Shown in pieces: positions 58,601 through 64,000 of a stretch of DNA of 64,000 nucleotides. Position numbers and translations under genes: made by a program. Numbering within the stretch: the stretch's first letter is position 1; every line of letters starts with the position of its first letter. Source of the stretch: Diphasiastrum complanatum (taxonomy: Eukaryota; Streptophyta; Lycopodiopsida; Lycopodiales; Lycopodiaceae); contig MU832213.1 in NCBI GenBank assembly GCA_029204225.1, forward strand, positions 1 to 64,000, in the 5' to 3' direction. Below the pieces are notes generated by a model. The model ran no database searches. It was not told the DNA's origin and saw nothing but the letters and a program-made list of their open reading frames with translations.

Positions 58601-58919
58601 ACACTTCTCTTGAGGCTATCCACTTTAGTTTATGTATAATGTGGGTATTCTGGCTTTTGTTTTCTAGGATCGTGGATTTCTCGAACAATCTCAAGTTGGA
58701 CCCCAACATAATGACGTTCCAGTTAAAGCTGCAGGAATGGTGCAAAGTTTAACTGCGGACTTGTTGGGCGATTTATTGGCTCCGCTAGCCATTGAAGCTG
58801 CTCCTGCTTCGGTAGCTGCAACACCAACCACTGCTATCTTACCTCTGGAGGAACCTCCTGTTGGCCCTGCAGATCCATTGGCATTGGCTGTGCTTGATGG
58901 AAATTCATCTTCTGTTCAG
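33211..58919 (+). CDS. AP-2 complex subunit alpha (alpha-adaptin), 3' partial
   Basis: Large trunk subunit of the AP-2 adaptor, which links plasma-membrane cargo, PI(4,5)P2 and clathrin during endocytosis. Nineteen exons, listed separately, join to 743 codons without stop or frame break. The N-terminus [19 protein letters not shown] and the HEAT-like solenoid (residues about 1-600) match the plant family closely. The basic patch YEKKKYVWK at residues 49-57 corresponds to the known PI(4,5)P2 site of the alpha subunit. Residues about 600-743 are the Ala/Pro/Gln-rich hinge. Full plant proteins are about 1010-1040 residues, so roughly 290 residues (the appendage domain) are absent and must lie after 64000. 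All splice sites are GT-AG except intron 1 (GC-AG). Introns 2, 3, 6, 10 and 19 hold transposon sequence. The unbroken frame argues for a working gene. Confidence 0.97.
33343..34018 (+). other. Intron 1, GC-AG type
   Basis: Begins GCAAGT and ends TGATCAG. No nearby GT donor keeps both phase and the conserved [12 protein letters not shown] junction. GC donors are a known minor class and this one fits their strong consensus AG|GCAAGT. Confidence 0.85.
34019..34150 (+). CDS. alpha-adaptin exon 2
   Basis: Codons 45-88, [20 protein letters not shown] to AEKQ. It carries the lysine-rich phosphoinositide-binding patch. Phase 0 at both ends; donor CAG|GTGTGC. Confidence 0.96.
34480..34780 (-). repeat. 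Gypsy 1 3' LTR remnant
   Basis: Shares, in order with 37392 onward, TGTTACAA, GTAGTGGTTG/TAGTAGTTGC, AAGGAGCG(A/G)GGACTTGCTC and AC(A/T)TTGA blocks. Similarity is patchy, and the right edge is uncertain. Confidence 0.55.
34868..35140 (-). pseudogene. Gypsy 1 reverse transcriptase start
   Basis: Minus strand encodes [20 protein letters not shown] then [20 protein letters not shown] and [18 protein letters not shown], the first RT motifs of gypsy elements. It stops before the catalytic YxDD box. Confidence 0.85.
35485..35886 (-). pseudogene. Gypsy 1 aspartic protease
   Basis: Retropepsin-like domain: [20 protein letters not shown], where DNG replaces the usual DSG, and later IILGYEGLF. The change at the catalytic loop and downstream frame breaks suggest it is dead. 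Confidence 0.75.
35887..36155 (-). pseudogene. Gypsy 1 nucleocapsid
   Basis: Basic region followed by [19 protein letters not shown]. This is a CCHC zinc knuckle in which the His and last Cys positions have become Arg and Tyr. Confidence 0.65.
36160..36800 (-). pseudogene. Gypsy 1 gag capsid
   Basis: Minus-strand frame with [33 protein letters not shown] and [20 protein letters not shown], a capsid-like gypsy gag. Several stops interrupt it. Confidence 0.72.
37379..37390 (-). other. Mutated primer-binding site of gypsy 1
   Basis: Plus-strand GCTATGATAACA against the canonical GCTCTGATACCA, two changes in twelve. One base separates it from the LTR start TGTTACAACC at 37392, the same spacing as at 28580-28593. 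Confidence 0.65.
37392..37560 (-). repeat. Gypsy 1 5' LTR remnant
   Basis: Starts at the base after the primer-binding site spacer and aligns in blocks with 34480 onward. The right boundary cannot be fixed because the two LTRs have diverged. Confidence 0.55.
37975..38112 (+). repeat. Tandem duplication, ~75-bp unit, in intron 2
   Basis: GTTAACATAAC followed by AGTCATGGGATGGGGATAAA occurs at about 37988 and 38070. Confidence 0.88.
38281..38406 (+). CDS. alpha-adaptin exon 3
   Basis: Codons 89-130, [16 protein letters not shown] to CLALTM. Residue 123 is Ser in [10 protein letters not shown], where I expect Phe in other plants. Acceptor AATCAG, donor ATG|GTGGGG. Confidence 0.95.
38407..40275. 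other. Intron 3, left part: nothing recognised
   Basis: About 1.9 kb with no transposon domain or exon. Open frames at 39172-39396 and 39435-39692 lack homology I can name. Confidence 0.5.
40276..40775 (-). pseudogene. Gypsy integrase C-terminus (element 2)
   Basis: Minus strand encodes [20 protein letters not shown] then NRVAYEL, and in the following frame [11 protein letters not shown]. This is the usual end of gypsy integrase (KL-PR-GPY, VFHVSLLK). A stop lies between the two parts. Upstream pol is missing because another element begins at about 40784. Confidence 0.8.
40784..41030 (-). mobile_element. Probable 3' LTR of chromovirus-like element 3
   Basis: It begins TGAATGAAGATACGAATG next to the integrase fragment. 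On the minus strand a TATAAGTAGGGAATCTGTG box lies at about 40925-40943. A purine tract AGAGGGGTGGGGGG lies at 41018-41031. No second copy was found, so this rests on position and signals only. Confidence 0.4.
41260..41440 (-). pseudogene. Chromodomain of element 3
   Basis: Minus-strand [20 protein letters not shown] then PIDVFYHTP, the chromodomain found at the integrase end of chromoviruses. There it is thought to guide integration to marked chromatin. The expected integrase core does not precede it. Confidence 0.78.
41450..43080 (-). other. Element 3 middle part, unrecognised
   Basis: It lies where reverse transcriptase, RNase H and integrase should be. I see none of their motifs on either strand. 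Degenerate repeats of AGGAATGCCAAGG / CCCAAGGTATCCATAAGGCC type recur (41530, 41575, 41640, 41950). An [15 protein letters not shown] pair is repeated near 42740-42840. Several long minus-strand frames are rich in Trp, Phe and Leu. Confidence 0.45.
43330..43520 (-). pseudogene. Element 3 protease-RT connection
   Basis: Minus strand reads [20 protein letters not shown] then LLSIQ. By position after the protease this resembles the segment before the reverse transcriptase in gypsy elements. Pro/Ser/Val-rich sequence follows. Confidence 0.5.
43521..43919 (-). pseudogene. Element 3 retropepsin-like protease
   Basis: Open frame of 132 codons: [19 protein letters not shown] at the active site (DIG where DSG/DTG is usual), [20 protein letters not shown] and [20 protein letters not shown]. 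The last is the typical ILGMDWL-type protease end. Confidence 0.8.
43930..44330. repeat. AGCATGC-containing degenerate repeat array
   Basis: At least six units of about 25-40 bp sharing ATC(A/-)(A/T)AGCATGCAACA. They lie between the gag and protease remnants of element 3. The minus-strand frame gives a repeated [16 protein letters not shown] pattern. Confidence 0.75.
44414..44960 (-). pseudogene. Element 3 gag
   Basis: Minus-strand capsid-like segment [18 protein letters not shown], then [19 protein letters not shown] and, in a second frame, [11 protein letters not shown]. This is the pattern of gypsy gag (width of L--L--F, KI--A---L-G-A--W). Confidence 0.7.
45061..45074 (-). other. Variant primer-binding site of element 3
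   Basis: Minus-strand GGTAGCATCAGAGC directly follows an LTR end GATATGAACA. It resembles the tRNA-Met site TGGTATCAGAGC with GC inserted. It could be an altered primer or another tRNA. Confidence 0.55.
45075..45200 (-). mobile_element. Element 3 5' LTR end (truncated)
   Basis: TGTTCATATCACTTC begins just outside the primer-binding site. The right limit must be before exon 4 at 45418. It does not match 40784-41030, so either the LTRs are truncated or the two ends belong to different insertions. Confidence 0.4.
45418..45480 (+). CDS. alpha-adaptin exon 4
   Basis: Codons 131-151, [20 protein letters not shown] plus Leu. Acceptor TTCAG, donor CTT|GTAAGG. It lies 7 kb after exon 3, beyond the gypsy insertions. 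Confidence 0.95.
45670..45767 (+). CDS. alpha-adaptin exon 5
   Basis: Codons 152-183 plus two bases of W184: [20 protein letters not shown] then [12 protein letters not shown]. Donor CTG|GTAGGT. Confidence 0.95.
45929..46136 (+). CDS. alpha-adaptin exon 6
   Basis: The last base of W184 and codons 185-253, [19 protein letters not shown] to [13 protein letters not shown], a very conserved stretch. Donor CAG|GTTGAT. Confidence 0.96.
47285..47400 (+). repeat. Tandem duplication, ~58-bp unit
   Basis: GTGAGACACT(T/A)ATTGA followed by TTGATAGGAAA(T/C)CAGTCATT occurs twice in a row. Confidence 0.9.
48330..48660 (+). pseudogene. Copia RNase H remnant in intron 6
   Basis: Across frames the plus strand gives [40 protein letters not shown] and [17 protein letters not shown]. 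These parallel the copia RNase H of element B (GTSDYGLIY, GDYDDRRST, TEAEYKAM). Multiple frameshifts and a stop; no LTR recognised. Confidence 0.65.
48998..49069 (+). CDS. alpha-adaptin exon 7
   Basis: Codons 254-277, [16 protein letters not shown] then NIRKSLFE. Acceptor GGGCAG, donor GAG|GTGAGA. Confidence 0.95.
49166..49258 (+). CDS. alpha-adaptin exon 8
   Basis: Codons 278-308, [20 protein letters not shown] then [11 protein letters not shown]. Donor TTG|GTAAGT. Confidence 0.96.
49259..50873. other. Intron 8: nothing recognised
   Basis: 1.6 kb. A minus-strand frame at 49859-50176 has no motif I know. Confidence 0.5.
50874..50975 (+). CDS. alpha-adaptin exon 9
   Basis: Codons 309-342, [20 protein letters not shown] to EPNIRYLGL. 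Donor TTG|GTATTG. Confidence 0.96.
51067..51164 (+). CDS. alpha-adaptin exon 10
   Basis: Codons 343-374 plus two bases of S375: [18 protein letters not shown] to ITSLKDPDI. Donor AAG|GTATGT. Confidence 0.95.
51490..51640 (-). pseudogene. LINE ORF2 fragment, antisense, intron 10
   Basis: Nucleotide similarity to 59910-60060 in the same reading direction: ATCCAGCTC(T/C)AAGAA, CCAAGT-C-CT and CTGATATACTG(A/G)TAGGT/GGGT. That segment of the intron 19 LINE encodes the region between the RT thumb and the C-terminal zinc knuckle. The plus strand is therefore antisense. Confidence 0.65.
51645..51770 (+). pseudogene. LINE C-terminal zinc knuckle, sense
   Basis: Plus strand gives [16 protein letters not shown], then EFFIF and CPIYYDIKG. 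This matches the antisense knuckle of the intron 19 LINE (EEWICQLCSLGEVDSDEHFIF). Stops replace two codons. Its orientation is opposite to the adjoining fragment at 51490-51640. Confidence 0.65.
51800..52350 (+). pseudogene. LINE RT thumb region, sense
   Basis: Plus-strand fragments [68 protein letters not shown] and IPHXIILPE. They parallel GMRQTATTRLGKGHASL, IQDARSKCRVFD and RLIRARPSVPHEIILAE of the intron 19 LINE. Several stops. Confidence 0.7.
52480..52557 (+). mobile_element. LINE 3' end with shared motif
   Basis: GTCTTATATGCCT at about 52514 and ATTAATAAAG at 52545 precede a (CT)n tract, as at 2453-2491. It follows the sense LINE fragments, so it is taken as their 3' UTR end. Confidence 0.6.
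52558..52608 (+). repeat. (CT)n LINE tail, about 25 units
   Basis: Pure CT run directly after the shared 3' end motif. Confidence 0.92.
52612..52697. repeat. Duplicated hairpin GAGGCAGC/GCTGCCTC
   Basis: Two copies about 49 bp apart, each ending TAGGTAGGGCCT or CAGGTAGGGCCT. The second contains GAGGCAGCAGCGCTGCCTC, an 8-bp perfect stem with a 3-base loop. The first has GAGGCAGCTGCGCTGCCTT. Confidence 0.85.
52700..54115. other. Rest of intron 10: nothing recognised
   Basis: 1.4 kb with no domain; frames at 53421-53711 and 53740-54036 are unassigned. Confidence 0.5.
54116..54197 (+). CDS. alpha-adaptin exon 11
   Basis: Completes S375, then [20 protein letters not shown] and IVEELLQ (to residue 402). 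Acceptor ATGCAG, donor CAG|GTAATT. Confidence 0.95.
54389..54477 (+). CDS. alpha-adaptin exon 12
   Basis: Codons 403-431 plus two bases of W432: [20 protein letters not shown] then AEKFAPDLS. Donor TTG|GTATGT. Confidence 0.96.
54736..54841 (+). CDS. alpha-adaptin exon 13
   Basis: Completes W432, then [20 protein letters not shown] to VTNNEDLQ (residue 467). Donor CAG|GTAGTT. Confidence 0.96.
55053..55118 (+). CDS. alpha-adaptin exon 14
   Basis: Codons 468-489, [20 protein letters not shown] then VK. The first residue is Ala where Pro is usual. Acceptor CAACAG, donor AAG|GTAAGT. Confidence 0.93.
55119..56389. other. Intron 14 with a tandem duplication
   Basis: 1.27 kb. Apart from the repeat at 55494-55640 and a pyrimidine-rich stretch at 55690-55800 I see nothing. 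Confidence 0.6.
55494..55640 (+). repeat. Tandem duplication, ~73-bp unit
   Basis: CATATTATGCTCCTCCCTGT followed by ACACCCAACAATCTCAAACT and ending CACACCTTTCA occurs twice, nearly identical. This suggests a recent event. Confidence 0.93.
56390..56496 (+). CDS. alpha-adaptin exon 15
   Basis: Codons 490-524 plus two bases of A525: [19 protein letters not shown] to IIHDKFPNV. Donor TGC|GTAAGT. Confidence 0.94.
56814..56918 (+). CDS. alpha-adaptin exon 16
   Basis: Completes A525, codons 526-559 and two bases of K560: [20 protein letters not shown] to [10 protein letters not shown]. Acceptor ACATAG, donor GAA|GTAAGA. Confidence 0.95.
56919..57943. other. Intron 16: nothing recognised
   Basis: 1.0 kb, no domain or repeat of note. 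Confidence 0.5.
57944..58064 (+). CDS. alpha-adaptin exon 17
   Basis: Completes K560, then [20 protein letters not shown] to [10 protein letters not shown] (residue 600), the end of the solenoid trunk. Donor CAG|GTAAGT. Confidence 0.96.
58330..58506 (+). CDS. alpha-adaptin exon 18
   Basis: Codons 601-659, [20 protein letters not shown] onwards, start of the flexible hinge (Gln- and Val-rich). The donor ATT|GTATAC is chosen because the next exon continues in phase; it is the least certain splice site. Confidence 0.85.
58668..58919 (+). CDS. alpha-adaptin exon 19
   Basis: Codons 660-743: [11 protein letters not shown], then [20 protein letters not shown] and an Ala/Pro-rich tail to SSVQ. The DLLGDLL block is the hinge motif seen in plant homologues. 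Donor CAG|GTACTT; no later exon is visible before 64000. Confidence 0.92.
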
Positions 58920-59499
58920 GTACTTTTCTAGTCAAGTATGTCTATAGAAATGGCTTACTTCACATGAAACGCTTTGATTTTGCTTATTGTACTTCACACG
59001 ATAAACTTCATGGAAGACCAAAAGTTATAAGTACAAAGACAAGTTTGATAAAGGAAAAAGAAGGTTCTTTTGAAATTTGAGGTTTATTATGGATGTTATA
59101 AAGCTTCTGTAATCTCCAAGTTAATCTGCTTTAAAAGCTCTTTCTTGTCCAGCTGTACAATTCTTTTCTATATGTTAAAGAAATTTCTCATGAATCTGGT
59201 CCTTCTGAACTTGTAATTGCCAGTCTTACTTTTTCAAATGATGTTTGTTTTTGGCAAGAGATTAACAAGTTTCTATTTTCAAAGAAAGCTGTTGTTTCTT
59301 ACTGAGATCATTCGTTTTTGTTTGAGACGTCCATGAACTTTGTGTTTGATGTATGAATCTAAACGTGCTGCGAGATTCAATTTTTTGAAGAACTATAATA
59401 AGAGGCGACGTTCTTTTGAAAACAAACATGGTTTATGAGTGTCACTCGTACACTGTTTTTTAACTCCAAGAGACTTCAACATTCTCAATCACGCGATCT
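58920..59499. other. Start of intron 19, unassigned
   Basis: No exon similarity to the alpha-adaptin appendage domain. The boundary with the LINE 3' end (antisense) is not sharp. Confidence 0.45.
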
Positions 59500-59639
59500 C
59501 CGCCTAGTGAAGAATCAAGTAATCAGTGGCTGTGACTGTGAGGTAGAATGCTGGGGTGTCCCTTATAAATCTCTCCGTAATATGAACATCTCGCGTACCA
59601 ACAGAGCAACACATCGTGGGTCCTCATAGGCTATGAGGG

Positions 59640-60800
59640 AGCGTAGAGTGGTAGGCATGTCTCGAAATAGTCAATGATATCGCGCTCTGATCTCATAGTA
59701 AACTGGGCTTCTGAAGATAAAGTGCTCGTCAGAATCCACCTCACCTAGAGAGCATAACTAGCAAATCCACTCCTCTCTGGGAATAGCATGGAACCTCCCC
59801 GTCTCAATAGCTAGCTGACGAGAAGACACCTTGAGCTGTCCCAACGTGAATCTGAGGCAATGCGATTGTCCCGACTTCAAGTAGCGTGGCTTGACCGGGG
59901 TCCCAGATGCATCCAGCTCCAAGAAATGTGTTCGAAAGAAAGCTGGCTAACCCCTATCTGGTTATGCCAAGTCCACTCTAGATACGCGCAATAGAGGAAT
60001 CGTCTGATATACTGGTGGGTGCCTGAGGGAAGCTCTATGATGGAGATACCAAATGACTCACGTAGGAGGTGGGATGCCTGAGAGAACCATGATAATCTGT
60101 AGCCCTGACCATGGAGATGCTATGAGGAGGATAGTGCAATCTGTATGTGTCGTCTGTCTGTATCTGGTAACGCCTGTATCCTCTTTGTATAGGTAATGAG
60201 CTGAAGAGCTGCCTCGATCTGGATAGGTGGAACTGCAAACTCGGCCAAAATAATCTCATGTGGAACCGAAGGCCTCGCACGGATCAACCGAGCTAGCATA
60301 GTGGTCTGTAGTCGTGAGAGACTGGCCCAGTGTGAAGAGGGAAGACTTGCACACCATGCCTTTGCCGCATATAGAGCCGTGGGGGTGACAATGGTATCAA
60401 AAACGCGACACTTGCTGCGAGCATCCTGGATGGACTTCCAGAAACAAAATCTCTCTAGCTGAACAAGGGAGGCATGTCCCTTCCCCAGTCGAGTGGTAGC
60501 GGTCTGTCTCATGCCAAAAGTAGGATCTAAGAAAAGGATCCCTAGGTATGTGTAGGAAGGGACCACCTCTAGAACTTGTCCACCCAAAGTAAGCTCTTGT
60601 CGCTACATGAATGCTCGAGAAGTGTTGAAGACCATAACCTTAGTCTTCCTAATGTTCACTCCTAGGCAAAATCCATGTAAACAATCCAATTGTCGCTGTA
60701 GACCCTCCCTGGTAGGTGAGACCAATACCACATCATCAGCATAAAGGAGGATAGCGATCAAGATGTCCCCAATTGAGAAGGGTGGTTATCGTAGGAGCGA
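59640..60800 (-). pseudogene. LINE copy 1: RT palm to C-terminal zinc knuckle
   Basis: Antisense to alpha-adaptin. From high to low coordinate: ILIAILLYADDVVLVSPTRE (catalytic YADD, about 60710-60770), VNIRKTKVMVFNTS, the open frame GGQVLEVVPSYTYLGILFLD (60587 to 60120), then FLELDASGTPVKPRYLKSGQ and the zinc knuckle EEWICQLCSLGEVDSDEHFI near 59750-59790. The RT fingers are deleted just before YADD. Catalytic residues are intact but frameshifts break the ORF. Confidence 0.85.
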
Positions 60801-60893
60801 GTAAGTCTAAGGCATGGGAAAGGAGTTCAGATTCAAGGTCTTCAATATCTTTGGCCTTGTTGGACTTCATTCTTAATGGCTGCAAGTACCATG

Positions 60894-61850
60894 TCAGATG
60901 TGAAGAAGGATGGGTGAGTCGGTAGGGACAGTATACAGGCTAGTAGCATAATCAGTGCAGATGTGGAGGTCTTCCAGGAGGGGTGGTGGGGAGCGAGGAA
61001 TGAACTCATGCCAAAAAGTGCCCGAGGAAGAACTAAAGAGAAGGTCAATGAGACGTCCCCCTTCAGTATCATCGTAGGAACGCTCCTTACGACGGAGAAC
61101 ACGGTGGTAGGAGCGTCGTGAAGATCGAAGCAGATGTGGAGCGTGGATACGTAAATAAGTAAGTGACTGGTGAAGGGAACGGCACTCGGCATCATACCAA
61201 GGAGGATACAATGGTCGAGGTGTGCCTAGAGTCTTTTGGGAATGGGGTTTCGTGGGAAGAGTTAGTGATGTAGCTGTGTGGAGAGAGGTGGTGAAAAAAG
61301 CAACTTGGGTGTCGACTGGACCGTCATGAGGAAAGGAGAACTGCCCAAGATGATAGCGCAGGCCGTGTGATAGGGGCTGTGAGAGATAGAGCGGCAACAA
61401 TGGCAAACCAGAAGGATCCAGAGAGAGGAACTGTGTTTGGTAATAGCTCAATCGAATGCGGGAAGGTGGGAGGGAGCTCCAAGTTTGCTGCATATATCGA
61501 CGGAATAAATAGCCTCGGATATATGAATGCGTACCACGAGGAAGATCCATGATAGAGATGCCTAGATGTTGTAAGAGATCAGACACCTGCTGGTACCAGG
61601 ATAGCCTGGCATGGGAATCAGCTAGGACACGTGAAAAAAAAACCGCAGCAACTATGTATCTATCCTGGTGAGATGCACAAATCTCCTGAATCCGCTGAAG
61701 AAAAAGAATAAGGTTGAAAAAGCCCTCAAGCTTAATCGGAGGAGTAGCAAACTCATAACATAGGATATCATGAGGGGTGGTAGTCTTGGCACGTATCATG
61801 CGAGGAATGCGGGAAATGCCTACCCAGTCCCGGAGAGAAAGTCTTGGCAA
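60894..61850 (-). pseudogene. Chimeric LINE frame: RT C-terminus fused to EN-RT linker
   Basis: One uninterrupted frame of 318 codons. Residues about 1-175 (RMIRAKTTTPHDILCYEFAT, FLSLDPSGLPLLPLYLSQPL, SHGLRYHLGQFSF) match the post-RT region of LINE copy 1. From about residue 176 (near 61322) it turns into VDTQVAFFTTSLHTATS, YPPWYDAECRSLHQSLTYL, RRSYHRVLRRKERSYDD and GTFWHEFIPRSPP. This is the segment that normally lies between endonuclease and reverse transcriptase. The order is therefore abnormal: an in-frame join of two LINE pieces. Confidence 0.72.
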
Positions 61851-62049
61851 CTAGATCTCGGAGGCATACATCACTCCAAACTGGCATCTAGTAGCGGGAT
61901 CAAAAATATCCAGGCTCGAACTGGACCAATGCTGAATGACCGGAAGAAATGTGCGCAAATGCAGCCTTGCGGAAACCAAGAAGGGGCGCAGTAAACAGGA
62001 CTCCCAAGTAAGTATAAGAGGCAACAATGTCAACTTCCTGGCCATCATA

Positions 62050-62830
62050 GAAGAATTGATAATTGTGAAGGCTTTGTCAATTGGTGTTGAAAATTATGTT
62101 CTTCGTCTTTTTTAAGTTAATAGAGAGACCCCAAGCAACACAAAACCGATGTAAGACCTGTAAGTGACGCTGCAACCCTTCTGGTGAGGGAGAAAGCAGA
62201 ACAATGTCATCAGCATAAAGTAGAATGGGGATGAGCAAATGAGCCAGCGGGCAACCATCTCCACCTTCTTCACGAATGAGGCGCTCAAAATCATCAATAT
62301 AAAGTGCAAACAGCGGAGGGGATAGTGGACAGCCTTGCTTGACGCCAATAGTGCTACGGATGGGAGAAGACAAATCACTACCCAGTCGAATACGTGCTAG
62401 AACTCTCTCATACAGAGCAACCACTGCTGCGAGAATAGAGTCGGAAAAACCAAGCTAACGTAGTCTGCTGATCAAAAGATGACGGGGAACAATATCAAAT
62501 GCCTAAGAGAGATCAACGGAACAAGCAAATACCTTCTTGCCCATATGCTTTGCCTCCTCAATGATAGTATGTAGAGTGAGGACATGATCAAGAGTGCTAT
62601 AACCCCGGCGGAAGCCAGCCTAGCTAGTCACATACAATAGTCGAGAATCAGTCTCTGCCGTAAGAAAGTTCTGGAGAATAGTGGCATACAACTTGGCCAT
62701 GGTATGACCAATCATAATAGTGCGATAGTTGTGGACATTCATGGCATCGCCTGGTTTAAGAATGGGATGAAGGAGATTGGTGGCCCAAGGTATGGGGAAA
62801 CCATCAATGACAGAGCGGTTGAAATAGCTG
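62050..62830 (-). pseudogene. LINE copy 2 reverse transcriptase
   Basis: Begins DGFPIPWATNLLHPILKPGD and NYRTIMIGHTMAKLYATILQ. After frame breaks it continues with VALYERVLARIRL, GVKQGCPLSPPLFALYIDDF and LLIPILLYADDIVLLSPSPE to SINLKKTKNIIFN. The catalytic YADD is intact. The order of RT motifs is correct within this copy. Confidence 0.9.
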
Positions 62831-62839
62831 GCAATAAAG

Positions 62840-63445
62840 CAGGAGATGCAATGAAATAGTCCACTATGCTGTGACCGCCACCAAATGGGTGGCAAGTATA
62901 TGCGGAGGAGGATGGCCATTGAAGAAGACCGTTAAGGATAATGAGACCGTGTGCTTGAGCCAACTTCAGAAGCTGTTCCCCAAAAAGCGTAACCGTCGCT
63001 GATGAGTCCTGAGAAGAACGGGCATAAGAGGTATCCAACGGATGAAGAGAGAGTGTGTCAGCATAGAACTCAGTCTGGCGAGCGGCTGTGCGTGCGTTAA
63101 AGTCCCCTGCAAGCAATATGTAACCCTGTAGAGAGAGTCTAGCAACGCCGTCAGAAAGGACCTGAAAAACATCACCTCCCAAATCCATAAACACTGAAGT
63201 GTGGGGAGCAAAGTAGCACACTGCAACAAACAAGTCCTGGTCCACCAGCCCGAAGAAGGATGCAGTAATCTGAAACCACAAGTAACGGCCATAAGTATCT
63301 TGAGACACCAACCGAATAGAAGGAGTATACACCAACCTGTACAAACATGCAACTCCACCAGAGGCCCGAAGTATCCGGCCCTATAGCATAGGTTGTGGAG
63401 CAGAAATCCACTGAAAACCAAAAATGTGCGGAAGTGGGAGGGAGA
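62840..63445 (-). pseudogene. LINE copy 2 apurinic-type endonuclease
   Basis: Endonuclease/exonuclease/phosphatase domain that nicks the target site. Minus strand: WFQITASFFGLVDQDLFVAV, CYFAP, then GYILLAGDFNARTA (the GDFN motif) and GGGHSIVDYFIAS. The usual final SDH region is missing; the frame runs straight into RT sequence, so about 300 residues of linker are deleted. The N-terminus is cut at a (GA)n tract near 63441-63461. Confidence 0.85.
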
Positions 63446-63461
63446 GAGAGAGAGAGAGAGA
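63441..63461. repeat. (GA)n tract at the LINE 5' truncation
   Basis: About ten GA units at the point where LINE copy 2 similarity ends; on the element's strand it reads (CT)n. Confidence 0.85.
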
Positions 63462-63479
63462 TTTGTAAACAAAAGAAAA

Positions 63480-64000
63480 TTTCAAATGAGGAATAGAAGT
63501 TGTAACAGCAAGTTGCCTATCAAATGGTGTCCTTCTCAACCAGTTGGACAAAGAGAATAAGGAAGAACCAAGGTGCCCATTGTTGTAGACTCATGGTCGA
63601 CATGTATCAATATATTGGAGAACTTCTAGGGTGCTAGCCTTCAGTGAACTGTTGTATGAATGCTGATCACTTGCACGAAGGGACAGATTATGAGAATAGA
63701 GAAAAAAAGGATTAGCAGTTAAAACAAACAACAACAAAAGAAACTCAAGGAGGCAGCAAGAAAAGAAATCAAAAATGAAAAGGAGGAGAGAACAAAGGTG
63801 CAGGTGCAGCTTGTACTGCTAGTCTTTCCAGCTTGATGGACAGCAGTACAAGTTGGGAGTTCATTTAGCAGGGTAGTGACTAGACAAAGGGCAGCAATGC
63901 TCCCTGATGGCATTGATAGATGGGAACTGAGGGAGGCTTAAAATGGGTGGTGACCACCTTTTTGGCAGCAAGCCTACAATTGCACTCGGAGGAGTGATGG
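63480..64000. other. Window end, unassigned intronic sequence
   Basis: No alpha-adaptin exon was recognised. A hairpin CTTGTACTGCT / AGCAGTACAAG (63810-63852, 11 perfect pairs, 21-base loop) is present; its meaning is unknown. Confidence 0.5.

Noticed and set aside
59435-59629. Possible appendage-domain exon of alpha-adaptin
   Set aside because: The translation has none of the ear-domain motifs; the sequence is probably LINE 3' region in antisense.
61367-61994. Plus-strand frames opposite the LINE
   Set aside because: Shadows of the LINE coding strand without independent motifs.

Overview
The window looks like a repeat-rich land-plant nuclear genome. The one intact host gene encodes the AP-2 complex alpha subunit (alpha-adaptin). 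Its plant-type trunk, and hinge residues such as the ALVLS-/SANG-type stretches, look to me closest to moss, liverwort or fern versions. That is recollection of the family, not a search, so the lineage is uncertain. Everything else recognisable is transposon-derived or simple repeat. No tRNA, rRNA, CRISPR array or bacterial-type operon was seen.

Layout. Positions 1-5.1 kb hold a LINE ORF1 remnant ending in a (CT)n tail, a solo copia LTR with an expanded (CT)n tract inside it, and two pieces of a Helitron Rep-helicase followed by a degenerate telomere-like tract. Positions 5.1-15.2 kb are AT-rich with eroded copia pieces (an RNase H, and two gag fragments in opposite orientation) and a dispersed 98-bp repeat. 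Positions 15.2-24.3 kb are a retrotransposon nest: a Ty3/gypsy gag remnant, copia element A (minus strand, with its 3' LTR) and copia element B (minus strand, nearly full coding span). B contains a plus-strand fragment of a third copia. Positions 26.1-29.05 kb hold a non-coding LTR element with two ~0.47-kb LTRs, a primer-binding site matching plant initiator tRNA-Met and a polypurine tract. Positions 29.1-32.15 kb hold tandem duplications and then a dense cluster of hairpins and foldback sequences.

Positions 32.4-64 kb are the alpha-adaptin gene on the plus strand. I placed 19 coding exons (743 codons, no internal stop, consistent splice phases), starting at 33211; exon 19 ends at 58919. The missing C-terminal appendage (ear) domain is not found up to 64000, so the gene continues beyond the window. 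Several introns carry transposons in antisense: intron 2 a decayed gypsy element with both LTRs, intron 3 at least two gypsy/chromovirus remnants, and intron 19 two partial LINEs. Intron 6 has a decayed sense copia RNase H and intron 10 has LINE fragments in both orientations.

I found no convincing undescribed gene system. The most unusual signals are: the foldback cluster just upstream of the gene; LINE 3' ends that share a motif and run into (CT)n tracts; a non-autonomous LTR element with intact priming signals; a chromovirus-like element that keeps gag, protease and chromodomain but has 1.6 kb of unrecognised sequence in place of reverse transcriptase; and two copia elements whose reverse transcriptases both read YVDN instead of YVDD.
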